Assembly (NCBI GenBank): GCA_017644045.1
Contig: JAEPMI010000004.1
Span: forward strand, 206,014 to 270,013
Direction: 5' to 3'
Length of the DNA stretch: 64,000 nt
DNA from: Deltaproteobacteria bacterium
Lineage (GTDB): Bacteria; Myxococcota_A; Polyangia; Polyangiales; Houyiibacteriaceae
Shown here in pieces: positions 34,155 to 45,010 of this stretch. A program made the translations under genes and the position numbers. Every line of letters starts with the position of its first letter. Within the stretch, counting starts at the first letter, position 1. The notes beneath the pieces were generated by a model that did no database searches, was not told where the DNA came from, and saw only the letters and a program-made list of their open reading frames with translations.

Positions 34155-35363
34155 ATGACCGCGGCCCAGTGGCGGGCGGAGGACGAGGCGCTCTTCCAGC
34201 GGCTCACCGACCGGCGCCGGCTCGAGCGGCTCTGGGCGGCGGAAGGTGTCGATGCACCGCCGCCCCACCCCCGGGCGGCGGGAATGATCGCGCTCCTCCG
34301 GGAGACGCCGGAGGGGGAGCGAGCCGCCACGCTGGCCGACGAGGGAGACCCGAGCGCGCTCCGGGCGCTGGTGCGGCTCGAGCGGCTCGCCGATCGCCGA
34401 CCGGTGCTCCTGCACCACCTCGCGCTCTATCACGAGCGCCTGGCTCGGCTCCGCGGCAGCGCGGACGACTGGCGCACGACGCTGGCCGCCTGGGCCGCCC
34501 TCGGCCGGAGCCCCGACTACCTGCGAGCGCTCGCGGACGCGGTCGCGCCCGAGGGGCTCGAGGACGACGCGAAGGCCCGATGGGCGGCGAGCGCGGCGTG
34601 GCAGGCGTGGGAGCGGCTGGTCGGCGGCGCGGAGCGTGGAGCGGCCGAGCGCAGCATGCTCACCGCCATCGCGCTCTCGGTGCTCGCCGATGTCCAGCCG
34701 ATCGCCGATCGCGCGGGTCTGAACGACAACGAGGGCGAATCGCTCCAACACCGGTCGGAACGCGCGCGGGTGCGGATCCTCGACGCGGCCCTCGACCCCA
34801 TCGGAGAGCTCCTCGACGACTCCGAAGGTCGCGAGGCGGACGTCGAACACGTCACCACCCTCGAGCGGCTGGTCCATCTCTGGCGTTGGGCCGGCAAGCC
34901 GCCACAGGTCGAGCGTTTCTTCGTCGACCGCGCGCTGAGCATCGGCTGGGAGCTCTACAAGGCGAAAAAGTTCGTCTCGCTCCGTCGGCTCAACGAGGTC
35001 GCCCGACCGCTCCTGGACGAGTTCGCCGCGCGCATCGCGGTGGAGCCGCGGGAGATCTCGTACGCCAGTCGCGTCGCGCAGTTCATGGTCTTCCGCGCGG
35101 AGCTCGAACCGCGCTTCGAGAACCAACTCGCGGCCGCGGAGCGAGCGGTCCGCGTCTGCGATACGCACCGCAACGGCCGGCTCGTGCTCGCCGACCTCCT
35201 CTCGGAGCGAGCGCTCCGCACCCTCGAGCAAGCGCCTCTCGTGGGTCGCCGCGCGCACGCCGAGCGGGCCCGCGCCGACGTCCAGCGGGCGCGTTCGCTC
35301 TGGCCGGAGAAGCTCCCCCGCCTCGACCAGGCGGAGGCGGCGGTCGCCAAGGAGAGGGCATGA
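34155..35363 (+). CDS. Helical protein of unknown function in the Hsp70 operon
   Basis: 402 residues, rich in Ala, Arg, Glu and Leu, almost all predicted helix, with no signal peptide or membrane segment. Blocks such as ALRALVRLERLADRRPVLLHHLALYHERL and the similar C-terminal stretch from residue ~320 suggest degenerate TPR-like repeats. GGAGG lies 7 bases before the ATG. Its stop overlaps the J-like gene by 4 bases. Position suggests a partner or scaffold of the Hsp70; I recognise no family. Confidence 0.7.
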   Translation: MTAAQWRAEDEALFQRLTDRRRLERLWAAEGVDAPPPHPRAAGMIALLRETPEGERAATLADEGDPSALRALVRLERLADRRPVLLHHLALYHERLARLRGSADDWRTTLAAWAALGRSPDYLRALADAVAPEGLEDDAKARWAASAAWQAWERLVGGAERGAAERSMLTAIALSVLADVQPIADRAGLNDNEGESLQHRSERARVRILDAALDPIGELLDDSEGREADVEHVTTLERLVHLWRWAGKPPQVERFFVDRALSIGWELYKAKKFVSLRRLNEVARPLLDEFAARIAVEPREISYASRVAQFMVFRAELEPRFENQLAAAERAVRVCDTHRNGRLVLADLLSERALRTLEQAPLVGRRAHAERARADVQRARSLWPEKLPRLDQAEAAVAKERA

Positions 35364-35743
35364 GCGACGAGAACCCCTACGAGGCCTACGACCTCGACCC
35401 GACGGCGGGACCGAAGGCGATCACCGCCAAGCTGCGCGAGCTCGCCGAGGACACCGACGACGAGCGCGAGCGCGCCCGGATCCGAGAGGCGTGGGAAGCG
35501 CTCACCATGCACCCGCGGCGCCGGCTCGACCTCGCGCTGCAGGCTCACCCGGAGAGCCGCGAGGGCCCCGGTCGTCCACCGCGACCGCTCATCGCCGGAC
35601 CGGCCGAGCCACCCGCGCTGGACGAGCTCGTCGCGCTGCCCTCACTGGTCGAGCTCGCCGGCCTCGCCGACGTCGAGCTCGCCGATCTACCCCTCGACGA
35701 GGATCCGATCCTCGCCGGAAGCTCCCGCACCCCCGACCCGTAG
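35360..35743 (+). CDS. Small J-domain-like protein lacking HPD
   Basis: 127 residues. The first ~60 resemble a J domain: NPYEAYDLDPTAGPKAI (helix I), ITAKLRELAED (helix II) and RIREAWEALTMHPRRRLDL (helix III). The HPD tripeptide needed to stimulate Hsp70 ATPase is missing between helices II and III. The rest is a Pro-rich linker and an acidic, Leu-rich tail (ELVALPSLVELAGLADVEL). It sits 11 bases before the Hsp70 gene and overlaps the gene before it. Inference: an Hsp70 adaptor that has lost, or replaced, canonical J activity. Similarity is by eye. Confidence 0.6.
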   Translation: MSDENPYEAYDLDPTAGPKAITAKLRELAEDTDDERERARIREAWEALTMHPRRRLDLALQAHPESREGPGRPPRPLIAGPAEPPALDELVALPSLVELAGLADVELADLPLDEDPILAGSSRTPDP

Positions 35744-35754
35744 AAGTGAGTCAC

Positions 35755-38333
<2,579 letters not shown>

Positions 38334-38337
<4 letters not shown>

Positions 38338-39608
38338 GCGTCTTCGACAAGCTCTCGGTCGCCGCCGCCGAAGCGACGTGGCACGCCGCCGGACCCCGCG
38401 CCGGGCTCCGGGCGTTCCGAACGATCGTCGATCGGGTGTCGGCGAGCGAGCGCGCTCGAGCGATTCTCTTCGGACTCGACTGCGCGACGGAGCTGGGTGA
38501 CCGCCGAGGGCTCGACGGAATGATCGCGCGGTGGCGCGTGCAGAGCGGGGGCGACCACTTCGCCGCGGTGAGCCGACGCTGCCTCGCGCTCCGCGCCGTC
38601 TCCATGCCGCACGCCCTGAAGCTCGCCGAGGTGGAAACCGCGCGACGACCCGACGACGCACGCGCTCACTATCTGCTGGGACGGCTGCGCGGCGACGATG
38701 GTCGGTCGGCGCTGCAGGCGGCGCTGCGACTGGCGGAGCGCGCGCCGAGGCAGCCCGGTCTGGCCAGCGCCGCACGCGACCGACTGACGTGGCTCGGGGA
38801 CGCCCCGGAGGGCTTCGACACCGGGGATCGCGGCGCGAGCGCGCGGCTCGGAAAGGCCCGGGCAGACCTCCGGCGCGGCGGTCGCTACGCGCGAGTCGCT
38901 GCGCTCGACGTCCTGCACGAGCTCGCCGCCGGACCGGCGCGATCCCGAGCGCTCGCCATCGCCGCCGCTCACGCCGAACGCGCGACACCGACCGAGATCG
39001 AGCTCGACCGCCTCCGGACCATCTTCGGGACACACCTGGCGCCGCCAGAGCGGGGCGCGGTCCTCGGCTGGCTCGATGCGCGCGCGGCTCTCGATGCCGG
39101 CGAGCCCCCGCCCATCGGAGCGGTCGCCAGTGTGGACGACGGAGTCCGAGCGGCCCGAAACGCGCTCGAGCTCGGCACCGTCGCCGAGGACGGACCACGC
39201 GGTGCCGCGCTGGCGGTGATCGCTGCGGCGTCGGAGGGCCTCGACGCGCTCGCCGACGCGGCGCGCACCCTGGCCTCGCTGAGCGCCGAGATCCCCACCG
39301 CGGCGGAGCCCTACCTCGCAGCCGCAGCGCTCGCGGTGCGTGCCGACCCGACAGCAGGGCAGCAGATCGTGGAGCGACTCTTCGAGCTCCCGCCCCGCGC
39401 TCGCCGCGGCTGGCTACGCCTCGGCCGCGCACTGCGCGATCCGGAGCTGCGCACCCGAGCCCTGGAGCGGGCGCGCGACATCGGAGAGAAGGGTGCGGAG
39501 GATGCGCTGGGTCAGGCCGCGCGAGCCGCGGCCTGGAAGGCGTTCGCCGCGGGGGACGAACGAGGTGCCTCGAACGCGCTCGAGCGCGCCCGCGCGCTCT
39601 TGCGTTAG
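38334..39608 (+). CDS. TPR-like helical protein in the Hsp70 operon
   Basis: 424 residues starting with an ATGA overlap on the Hsp70 stop. It is Ala/Arg-rich with repeated helical hairpins (AHYLLGRLRGDDGRSALQAA, LAAAALAVRADPTAGQQIVE) in the style of degenerate TPRs. There is no signal peptide or membrane segment. Overlapping translation implies it is made in ratio with the Hsp70 and may be its cofactor. No family recognised. Confidence 0.7.
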
Positions 39609-39616
39609 CGGGATGC

Positions 39617-39622
39617 TAGAGT
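39617..39622 (+). promoter_or_regulatory. -10-like box TAGAGT
   Basis: TAGAGT, preceded by TGC, ends 5 bases before the ATG at 39628. It lies after the alternative ATG at 39613, so it favours the later start. Confidence 0.35.
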
Positions 39623-39627
39623 TCCGT

Positions 39628-40437
39628 ATGGCTCGTGCTTTCTTCTCGCTCTTCTTGGTGCTCTCGATCGCCTGCGGGGACGACTCCCCTTCGGACACTC
39701 CCACAGCCGACCTCGGTCCCGGAAGGGACGGCGGCGGGACCGATGGCTCGGTCGAGCCCACGAACCGAAGCACACCGGAGGCGTACATCCGCGGTGCCCA
39801 CCCCTCCTTGATCGTCGAGGTGGACGTCGTGGAGGGCGTCGCGCCCCGCGACGGGGTCGGGGAGCTGATGGTCGGCGCACTGGAGCCCTTGCTGGACAAG
39901 GCCGAGGGCGTCTCGATCCGGGTCGACGAGACGATCCCCGCGGCTCGCGCCCTCGACGAGTGGACCTTCGCGGACGTCCAGGCGTTGGCGCTGGAGACCT
40001 TCGACGAGATCGGTCCCAGCGACGCGGCGGTCTTTCACACGCTGTGGCTCACTGGCCGCTACGTGGAGTCCGAGGGGACCATTCTCGGCATCGCGTGGGG
40101 GAACCGCTACCTGGCGATCTTCGCCGACACGATCGACGGGGCCTGCAGTGGCGCCTTGCCCCTCTCGCGCGAGCAGGTCTGCCGCGAAGCGGAGGCCGCG
40201 GTCTGGACCCACGAGGCGGGTCACGTCATCGGGCTGGTCAACAACCCCCTTCCGATGGCCACGCCCCACGAAGACGCCGAGCACCCCGGGCACACCTCGA
40301 ACCCGGACGGCGTGATGTACTGGTCGTACGAGGGGCCGTCGTTCATCGACGGCCTGATCGCGGGCGGGTCCGGGCCGAGCTTCGCGTTCGGACCGGAATC
40401 GATCGCAGACGTCGCAGCATTCCGCGACGGGACCTGA
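39628..40437 (+). CDS. Lipoprotein with HEXXH putative metalloprotease site
   Basis: From ATG 39628, MARAFFSLFLVLSIAC is a lipoprotein signal (Cys16), followed by an Asp/Gly/Thr linker. Near residue 194 the protein has TWTHEAGHVIGLVNN, a HEXXH zinc motif. The third His of metzincins (HExxHxxGxxH) is Asn here; downstream His in PHEDAEHPGHTS may supply the ligand. GVMYWSYEG could act as a Met-turn. Before it, VFHTLWLTGRYVESEGTILG and YLAIFADTI are strands. It is probably a surface metalloprotease-like protein. It begins 19 bases after the Hsp70-operon end. Confidence 0.7.
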   Translation: MARAFFSLFLVLSIACGDDSPSDTPTADLGPGRDGGGTDGSVEPTNRSTPEAYIRGAHPSLIVEVDVVEGVAPRDGVGELMVGALEPLLDKAEGVSIRVDETIPAARALDEWTFADVQALALETFDEIGPSDAAVFHTLWLTGRYVESEGTILGIAWGNRYLAIFADTIDGACSGALPLSREQVCREAEAAVWTHEAGHVIGLVNNPLPMATPHEDAEHPGHTSNPDGVMYWSYEGPSFIDGLIAGGSGPSFAFGPESIADVAAFRDGT

Positions 40438-40446
40438 GAGCGAAAG

Positions 40447-40713
40447 CTACTCGGCTCGGCGCTGGGCGCGCTCGAGCTCGACCTCCATGCGGCGGAGGCT
40501 GCGCTTCATCTCGCGCAGCTCCTTCTTGGTCGCGAGGTTGAGGGACTCGGCGACCTTGTCGATCCCGCCGTCGATCTCGTCCTGAAGACGCCCGCGGAGG
40601 CGGATGGCGCCCATCATGGCCTTCATCATCCGCTCGTCCTGCATGACCTTCATCACTCGGGGGTCCTGCATGAGCTCGAAGCTCTTCTTCGTGAGGAAGT
40701 CCTTGATGGCCAT
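40447..40713 (-). CDS. Small coiled-coil protein (88 residues)
   Basis: MAIKDFLTKKSFELMQDPRV begins a charged, Met-rich helical protein that ends in a coiled coil (LREMKRSLRRMEVELERAQ). AGGAGA lies 4 bases before the ATG at 40713, and a clear TTGACG/TAGACC promoter lies upstream, so this start is firm. Longer in-frame versions run through the promoter and are rejected. It resembles small myxobacterial conserved proteins and, loosely, phasin-like helical proteins. Function unknown. Confidence 0.78.
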   Translation of the reverse strand: MAIKDFLTKKSFELMQDPRVMKVMQDERMMKAMMGAIRLRGRLQDEIDGGIDKVAESLNLATKKELREMKRSLRRMEVELERAQRRAE

Positions 40714-40741
40714 GATGTCTCCTGCGCCCCCCGGCCCATCT

Positions 40742-40770
40742 GGTCTACCGAGGGGACGGGAGCGCGTCAA
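40742..40770 (-). promoter_or_regulatory. Sigma70-type promoter TTGACG-17-TAGACC
   Basis: On the minus strand, -35 TTGACG (40765-40770) and -10 TAGACC (40742-40747) are separated by 17 bases. Transcription would start ~22 bases before ATG 40713, leaving room for the AGGAGA ribosome site. It is a useful contrast to the leaderless-type boxes. Confidence 0.6.
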
Positions 40771-40842
40771 ATGCGGCGGTGTGGTGTCCTTCGAGTCGCC
40801 CACTCACGCAAGCGAGCTAACCGCGCCGCCGGTCCGGGTGAG

Positions 40843-40848
40843 TAGCGT
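40843..40848 (+). promoter_or_regulatory. -10-like box TAGCGT
   Basis: TAGCGT ends 7 bases before the ATG at 40856. No -35 or Shine-Dalgarno is evident. Confidence 0.35.
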
Positions 40849-40855
40849 GCCCGCC

Positions 40856-42439
40856 ATGACACCCCCGAGCTCCCCCACTCGACTTCGCGGCCTTCGTCTC
40901 GTTTCGCTCCTCGCCCTGATGGGCCTCTTCGCTTGCGACGAAGACTCGAGCGACGACTCGAGCGACGGCTCCACGGATGCCTCCATCGGTCGCGATGCTC
41001 GGCCCATCGACGCGTCGAGCGACCCCGACGGGGGCGATCGGGAGGGAGACGCGGGGGTCGACTCCGCGATCGTCCTCGGTGAGCTCAAGGCCTTCCCGAC
41101 GGCGCACGGCTATGGGGCCTACAGCGCCGGCGGTCGAGGTGGGCGAGTCATCGAGGTCTCGTCCTACGAAGAGCTTCGCGACGCCCTCTACGCCGAGGGC
41201 CCACGGATCGTGGTCTTTCCCCGTTCCGGCCTCTTCGAGAGCACCGCTTCGTTCCTCACCGTTCGAGAGCCGGAGTTGACGATCCTCGGTCAGACCGCCC
41301 CTGCCCCGGGCATCACGCTGAAAGGGATCGGTCTGACGGTCTCACGCTCCGAGGTCGTCCTCCGGGGCTTCGCGATCCGGCCGGGAAGCAGCGCGGACGA
41401 GAGCGGCCTCGACTGCGTCCGTGTTCGAACGTCCGACGAGCACATCTCGAACGTGATCTTCGACCACCTCTCCGTGTCGTGGTCGGACGACGAGAACATG
41501 AGCGTCGGCGCAGCCGACGGTGCGGACGGCTCCCTCACGGTGAGCGACGTGACCGTGCAGCACTGCCTGAGCGCCGAACCGACCGGCTCGCCCTATCACT
41601 TCCTCGTCGGCCGACGGGTGGATGGGCTCAGCCTCGTTCGCAACCTCTACGTGCACGGGCCCAACCGAATCCCCGAGAACACCTACGGCCGCGGCGAACG
41701 CTACGAGTTCAGCAACAACCTGATCTTCGACTACAACCGAGCCACCACCGTGACGACGGTCAGCCACGTCGACGTGATCGGCAACGGCTTCAAGGAGGGA
41801 GCCGTCGCTCCCGATCGCCTCTTCAACGTCACGTTCAGCGTGAACTCGATCGAGAACCCGGGGGCCTCGCTCGAGGACGCCGAGATCTTCGGCACCGACA
41901 ACGTGCAGATCGGCGATGGCGAGTCGACCATGTACAACGAGCGATGGCTCACCCACGCCCGCGCCGAGCGGGCCCTCGACGACTCGATCTACACCCCCTT
42001 CCCCGCGGCCGAGCTCGAGGCACGACTGCTCGACGACGTGGGGCAGGGGCGTGGAGACGCGGTGGACCAGCGCCTCCTCGACGACTACCGAGCAGGAACC
42101 GGCCAGCGAAACATCTCGGACGAGAGTCAGGTCGGCGGCTTCCCGGCGATCCCGACGAACACCCACCCGGAGGGGCACGACGCGAACGGCAACCACGTCG
42201 CGGACGCCTTCGAGGCGGAACACGGCATCACGGACGTCGACGACAAGCCCGAGCTCTTCACGATCGGCGAGCTGACCTTCGACAACCGGGCGTACGCCGG
42301 CGGCAGCTACGTCGGCGCTGATGGGCACACGGTCAACGAGTACCAGGGCGGCACGCTCGCCGGAGGGCGCCTCTACACCTGGCGCGAGATCTACTGGGCC
42401 GATCTCGCGGGCGACTTCGACCCCGCCAAGTGGCCCTGA
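40856..42439 (+). CDS. Pectate-lyase-like (PL1-type) lipoprotein
   Basis: 527 residues. A lipoprotein signal ends LLALMGLFAC (Cys27), followed by an Asp/Ser linker. The mature protein opens AFPTAHGYGAYSAGGRGG and ISYEELRDAL-type strands (here VSSYEELRDALYAEG), then LTILGQTAPAPGITLKG and VVLRGFAIRPGSS, and FDHLSVSWSDDENMS: the parallel beta-helix plan of bacterial pectate lyases. Acidic residues near DHLSVSWSDDE fit a Ca site. It probably cleaves or binds pectate-like polysaccharide at the surface. Nearby genes encode other sugar-related surface proteins. Confidence 0.8.
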   Translation: MTPPSSPTRLRGLRLVSLLALMGLFACDEDSSDDSSDGSTDASIGRDARPIDASSDPDGGDREGDAGVDSAIVLGELKAFPTAHGYGAYSAGGRGGRVIEVSSYEELRDALYAEGPRIVVFPRSGLFESTASFLTVREPELTILGQTAPAPGITLKGIGLTVSRSEVVLRGFAIRPGSSADESGLDCVRVRTSDEHISNVIFDHLSVSWSDDENMSVGAADGADGSLTVSDVTVQHCLSAEPTGSPYHFLVGRRVDGLSLVRNLYVHGPNRIPENTYGRGERYEFSNNLIFDYNRATTVTTVSHVDVIGNGFKEGAVAPDRLFNVTFSVNSIENPGASLEDAEIFGTDNVQIGDGESTMYNERWLTHARAERALDDSIYTPFPAAELEARLLDDVGQGRGDAVDQRLLDDYRAGTGQRNISDESQVGGFPAIPTNTHPEGHDANGNHVADAFEAEHGITDVDDKPELFTIGELTFDNRAYAGGSYVGADGHTVNEYQGGTLAGGRLYTWREIYWADLAGDFDPAKWP

Positions 42440-42474
42440 CGGCGCGGGCGTGGCGCGCGGAGCGTTCGATTCGT

Positions 42475-42480
42475 TATCGT
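42475..42480 (+). promoter_or_regulatory. -10-like box TATCGT
   Basis: TATCGT ends 7 bases before the ATG at 42488; the alternative GTG at 42479 overlaps the box, so the ATG is preferred. Confidence 0.4.
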
Positions 42481-42487
42481 GGCCCCG

Positions 42488-43360
42488 ATGAGTTGGAAGC
42501 ATCATGTCCTGCTCCTCGCGTGGGTCGGCACCGCCGGATGCGTGGTGCCGGGAGACTTCCGCGACGATCGCCCCTGTCCGTGCCCGGAGGGCTGGACCTG
42601 CGAGGACGATGTCTGCGTACGGGGGAACACGACCGATGCTGGCCCCTCCGACGGGGGCCCCTCCGACGGGGGTCCCGCCGACCTCGGATCGCCGGACGAA
42701 GGGGTCGACGCGTTCATTCCGGGCGACATGGGTCCGTCGGGCCCCGTGGCCCGCTACACCTGCGAAGAGGTGACCTTCGGTGTGGTCCCCGACGAGACCG
42801 GCAACGGCCACGACGCGCGCTGTGGCTCGTGCCCGGCGATCGTTCCGGGGCGACTCGGAATGGCGTGCGAGTTCGACGCCGCCCCCTTCCTGCGGGTGAG
42901 CTACGACGCCGCGCTCGACCCGTCGGCAGGGTTCACCGCGGCATTCTGGTTCCGCGTCGACGCGGCCGACGACTTCTCGTTGGTCGCCATGCCGGTGGGG
43001 ACCGAGAGTCTCAACGCCTGGCAGGTCTACATCGATCGCGGCGAGCCTCGGATCGCCTTCGGGAGCACGAACGCGGAAGGGAGCTTTCACGAGCTCCACG
43101 GACCGCTCTCACCCGAGGGCGTGTGGACCCACGTCGCCGTCACCTACGACGGGAGCCAGAAGCGCCTCTACGTCGACGGAGTGGAGTACGGCCCGGAGGA
43201 CGCCGAGATCTTCGCCGATGGGCGCGACATCTTCATCGGGGCCGATCAGAACGACGGGGTGACCATCCGAGGTCAGCTCGACGGCTCCATGGACGAGCTG
43301 GTCTACTACGACCGCCCACTCGACGCGGAGGCGGTTCAGGCGCTGGCGAGCGCGCCCTGA
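42488..43360 (+). CDS. LamG/concanavalin-type lipoprotein
   Basis: MSWKHHVLLLAWVGTAGC is a lipoprotein signal (Cys18). A short Cys motif (CPCPEGWTCEDDVC) and a GPSDGG linker follow. Residues ~90-290 read as a LamG-like jelly roll: VPDETGNGHDARCG, AGFTAAFWFRVDAADD, WTHVAVTYDGSQKRLYVDG and SMDELVYYDRPLDAEAV, which is the standard strand order of Laminin_G_3 domains. It probably binds carbohydrate at the cell surface, next to the pectate-lyase-like gene. Confidence 0.85.
   Translation: MSWKHHVLLLAWVGTAGCVVPGDFRDDRPCPCPEGWTCEDDVCVRGNTTDAGPSDGGPSDGGPADLGSPDEGVDAFIPGDMGPSGPVARYTCEEVTFGVVPDETGNGHDARCGSCPAIVPGRLGMACEFDAAPFLRVSYDAALDPSAGFTAAFWFRVDAADDFSLVAMPVGTESLNAWQVYIDRGEPRIAFGSTNAEGSFHELHGPLSPEGVWTHVAVTYDGSQKRLYVDGVEYGPEDAEIFADGRDIFIGADQNDGVTIRGQLDGSMDELVYYDRPLDAEAVQALASAP
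42640..42669. repeat. 15-bp exact tandem repeat in the LamG lipoprotein linker
   Basis: GGCCCCTCCGACGGG occurs twice in tandem and codes the GPSDGGPSDGG linker. Copy number could vary by slippage. Confidence 0.6.
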
Positions 43361-43388
43361 CCGGGCTCTCTCTCCTTCACCGATCCGC

Positions 43389-43394
43389 TATCCT
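43389..43394 (+). promoter_or_regulatory. -10-like box TATCCT
   Basis: TATCCT ends 6 bases before the GTG at 43401. Confidence 0.35.
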
Positions 43395-43400
43395 GCCGCG

Positions 43401-44948
43401 GTGAGTGACCCCGCGGGACCGACGACGCCTCCCTCGGTATACCGAGAGGCGCTGCGCGGCGACCTTCCCCCGCTCCTGCGGTGGCTGGGGACCGACCCGA
43501 CCACGGAGCACCGAGACTGGAGGGCTGCCGCCCGAGTCCTCTGCTGGCTCGCGAATGCCGGCGGGGTCTCGCGCGAGGCAACCGAGGCAGCGCTCGAGAA
43601 CGCGTACGACACCGACGGGTTCGGGGAAGCGGCCGGACTGAGGGCGCGCGCAGCGTTGCTCACCCTGGACCTCGGCGACGCGAACCGATGGGTGGACTGG
43701 CTCTCTCGCCGCGCCGCCCCGCGCGCCCAGCTCTGGCACGCCGTGACCTCCGGTTGGCTGCGGGTGTGGAACGGCGATGGAGACGAGGTCCCTCGGCTCG
43801 CGGACGACATCCGGCGCCGCGCGACCGAATGGGGCTGGCCATCGTTGGCGGTCGAGGCCGTGGTCCTCGGGGCTGCCGGCCGAATGGTGACCGACGACCT
43901 GCACGGCGCGACCGTGCTCGCCCGACGTGCGTGTCGAATGGCGCGGACCGAGCACCTGTGGGCGGCGCACTTCTCCGCGAGCCTGCTTCTCGCCCGACTC
44001 CGTCGGCTGCGTGGACGTCCCCACCTGGCCGGCGTCATCGCCGCCGACTGCCTCCGCTTGGCGCCGGCGCTCTGGTCCGGGCAGCTGCGATGGGAGCTCC
44101 TCTTCGCGGGCGGCGCCCTGGTGAAGGGAGCTGCCGGAGGGGTGGCGAACGACGCGGCCACGGCGGTGGCGGAGCGAATGGCGGCAGGGGACTTCTCCGA
44201 GCTCGAGGCGGTGCGCGCGGCGATCCGCCATAGCGCCCCACAGGCCAGGGACGCGGACGCATTGGGGGCCGCCACGTCTCTCGCTTGGGCCTCGATCCCG
44301 CCGAGCATCGCCCCGTGGCTCTCCGGCGAGCACGCCGAAGTCCCGGGCCGACTCGCCGGCCTGGTCGCTCCGAGCTGGCAGCCGGAGCGCCCCCCGCTGG
44401 CGGTTGGCCTCCCGGGGGGTCCCGGCCGCCGGATGCTCGGACTGGCGCGGCCGGCGAACCTTCGCTTGCTCGCGCTCCACGGAACCCGACCCTCGCGACC
44501 CGAGTCGATCGCCGCCGCGCTCTTGCTGGCGGGCCCGGCGGGGGTCACTCGCGCGAAGCTCTTCGAAGACGCCTATGGCTTCGCCTTCCGCAAGGAGCTC
44601 CACGAGCCCAGCTTCAAGGTCGCGCGGCACCAGGCCAAGAAGGTCCTGGCCGACGGCGCCTCCCTCGAGACGAGCGGCGACCGCGTCGCCGTGTCGGTCA
44701 CCGGCCCCACCGCCGTGGTGGACCCGCGATGCCAGCAACCGCTCCCCGATGTGCTCCTCCGGCAGATTGCCGCGGCCGGGGGTGCGAGCGCGCGAGAGCT
44801 GGCGAGTCGTCTGAACGTCTCGCTCCGCACCATTCAGGCAGCGCTCCGCGACATGGTGGACGATGGCGTCTGCGTGACCGAACGCGACGGCCGCGCGGTT
44901 CACTACGTGGTCGAAGACACGACCTTCTGCGAGCTCACCGTCGCTTGA
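43401..44948 (+). CDS. Winged-helix transcriptional regulator with helical repeat region
   Basis: 515 residues, GTG start. Residues ~1-290 are Ala/Arg-rich helical hairpins. A segment near residues 370-430 (LLLAGPAGVTRAKLFEDAYG, then KVARHQAKKVLADGA, then DRVAVSV) resembles the winged helix of OmpR/BTAD-like regulators. The C-terminus is a second winged HTH: LLRQIAAAGGASARELASRL, VSLRTIQAALRDMVDDGV and GRAVHYVVED. No receiver or signal peptide. It lies directly upstream of the DUF1592/DUF1552 operon in the same direction and is the natural candidate to control it. Confidence 0.75.
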   Translation: MSDPAGPTTPPSVYREALRGDLPPLLRWLGTDPTTEHRDWRAAARVLCWLANAGGVSREATEAALENAYDTDGFGEAAGLRARAALLTLDLGDANRWVDWLSRRAAPRAQLWHAVTSGWLRVWNGDGDEVPRLADDIRRRATEWGWPSLAVEAVVLGAAGRMVTDDLHGATVLARRACRMARTEHLWAAHFSASLLLARLRRLRGRPHLAGVIAADCLRLAPALWSGQLRWELLFAGGALVKGAAGGVANDAATAVAERMAAGDFSELEAVRAAIRHSAPQARDADALGAATSLAWASIPPSIAPWLSGEHAEVPGRLAGLVAPSWQPERPPLAVGLPGGPGRRMLGLARPANLRLLALHGTRPSRPESIAAALLLAGPAGVTRAKLFEDAYGFAFRKELHEPSFKVARHQAKKVLADGASLETSGDRVAVSVTGPTAVVDPRCQQPLPDVLLRQIAAAGGASARELASRLNVSLRTIQAALRDMVDDGVCVTERDGRAVHYVVEDTTFCELTVA

Positions 44949-44976
44949 GCCGGGTGCATCCGTGCAATCGAGGTAA

Positions 44977-45004
44977 CCGACAGGGCGCCCCCGCTCGCTA
45001 GGGT
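44977..45004 (+). promoter_or_regulatory. Candidate promoter CCGACA-16-TAGGGT
   Basis: TAGGGT (44999-45004) ends 6 bases before the ATG at 45011 and CCGACA (44977-44982) is a -35 candidate 16 bases upstream. The same TAGGGT box with 6-base gap precedes the M23 gene. Confidence 0.45.
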
Positions 45005-45010
45005 GCCTCC

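Noticed and set aside
40447-40803. Longer start for the small coiled-coil gene
   Set aside because: The extension would be translated through the TTGACG/TAGACC promoter and the AGGAGA site, which clearly serve the ATG at 40713.
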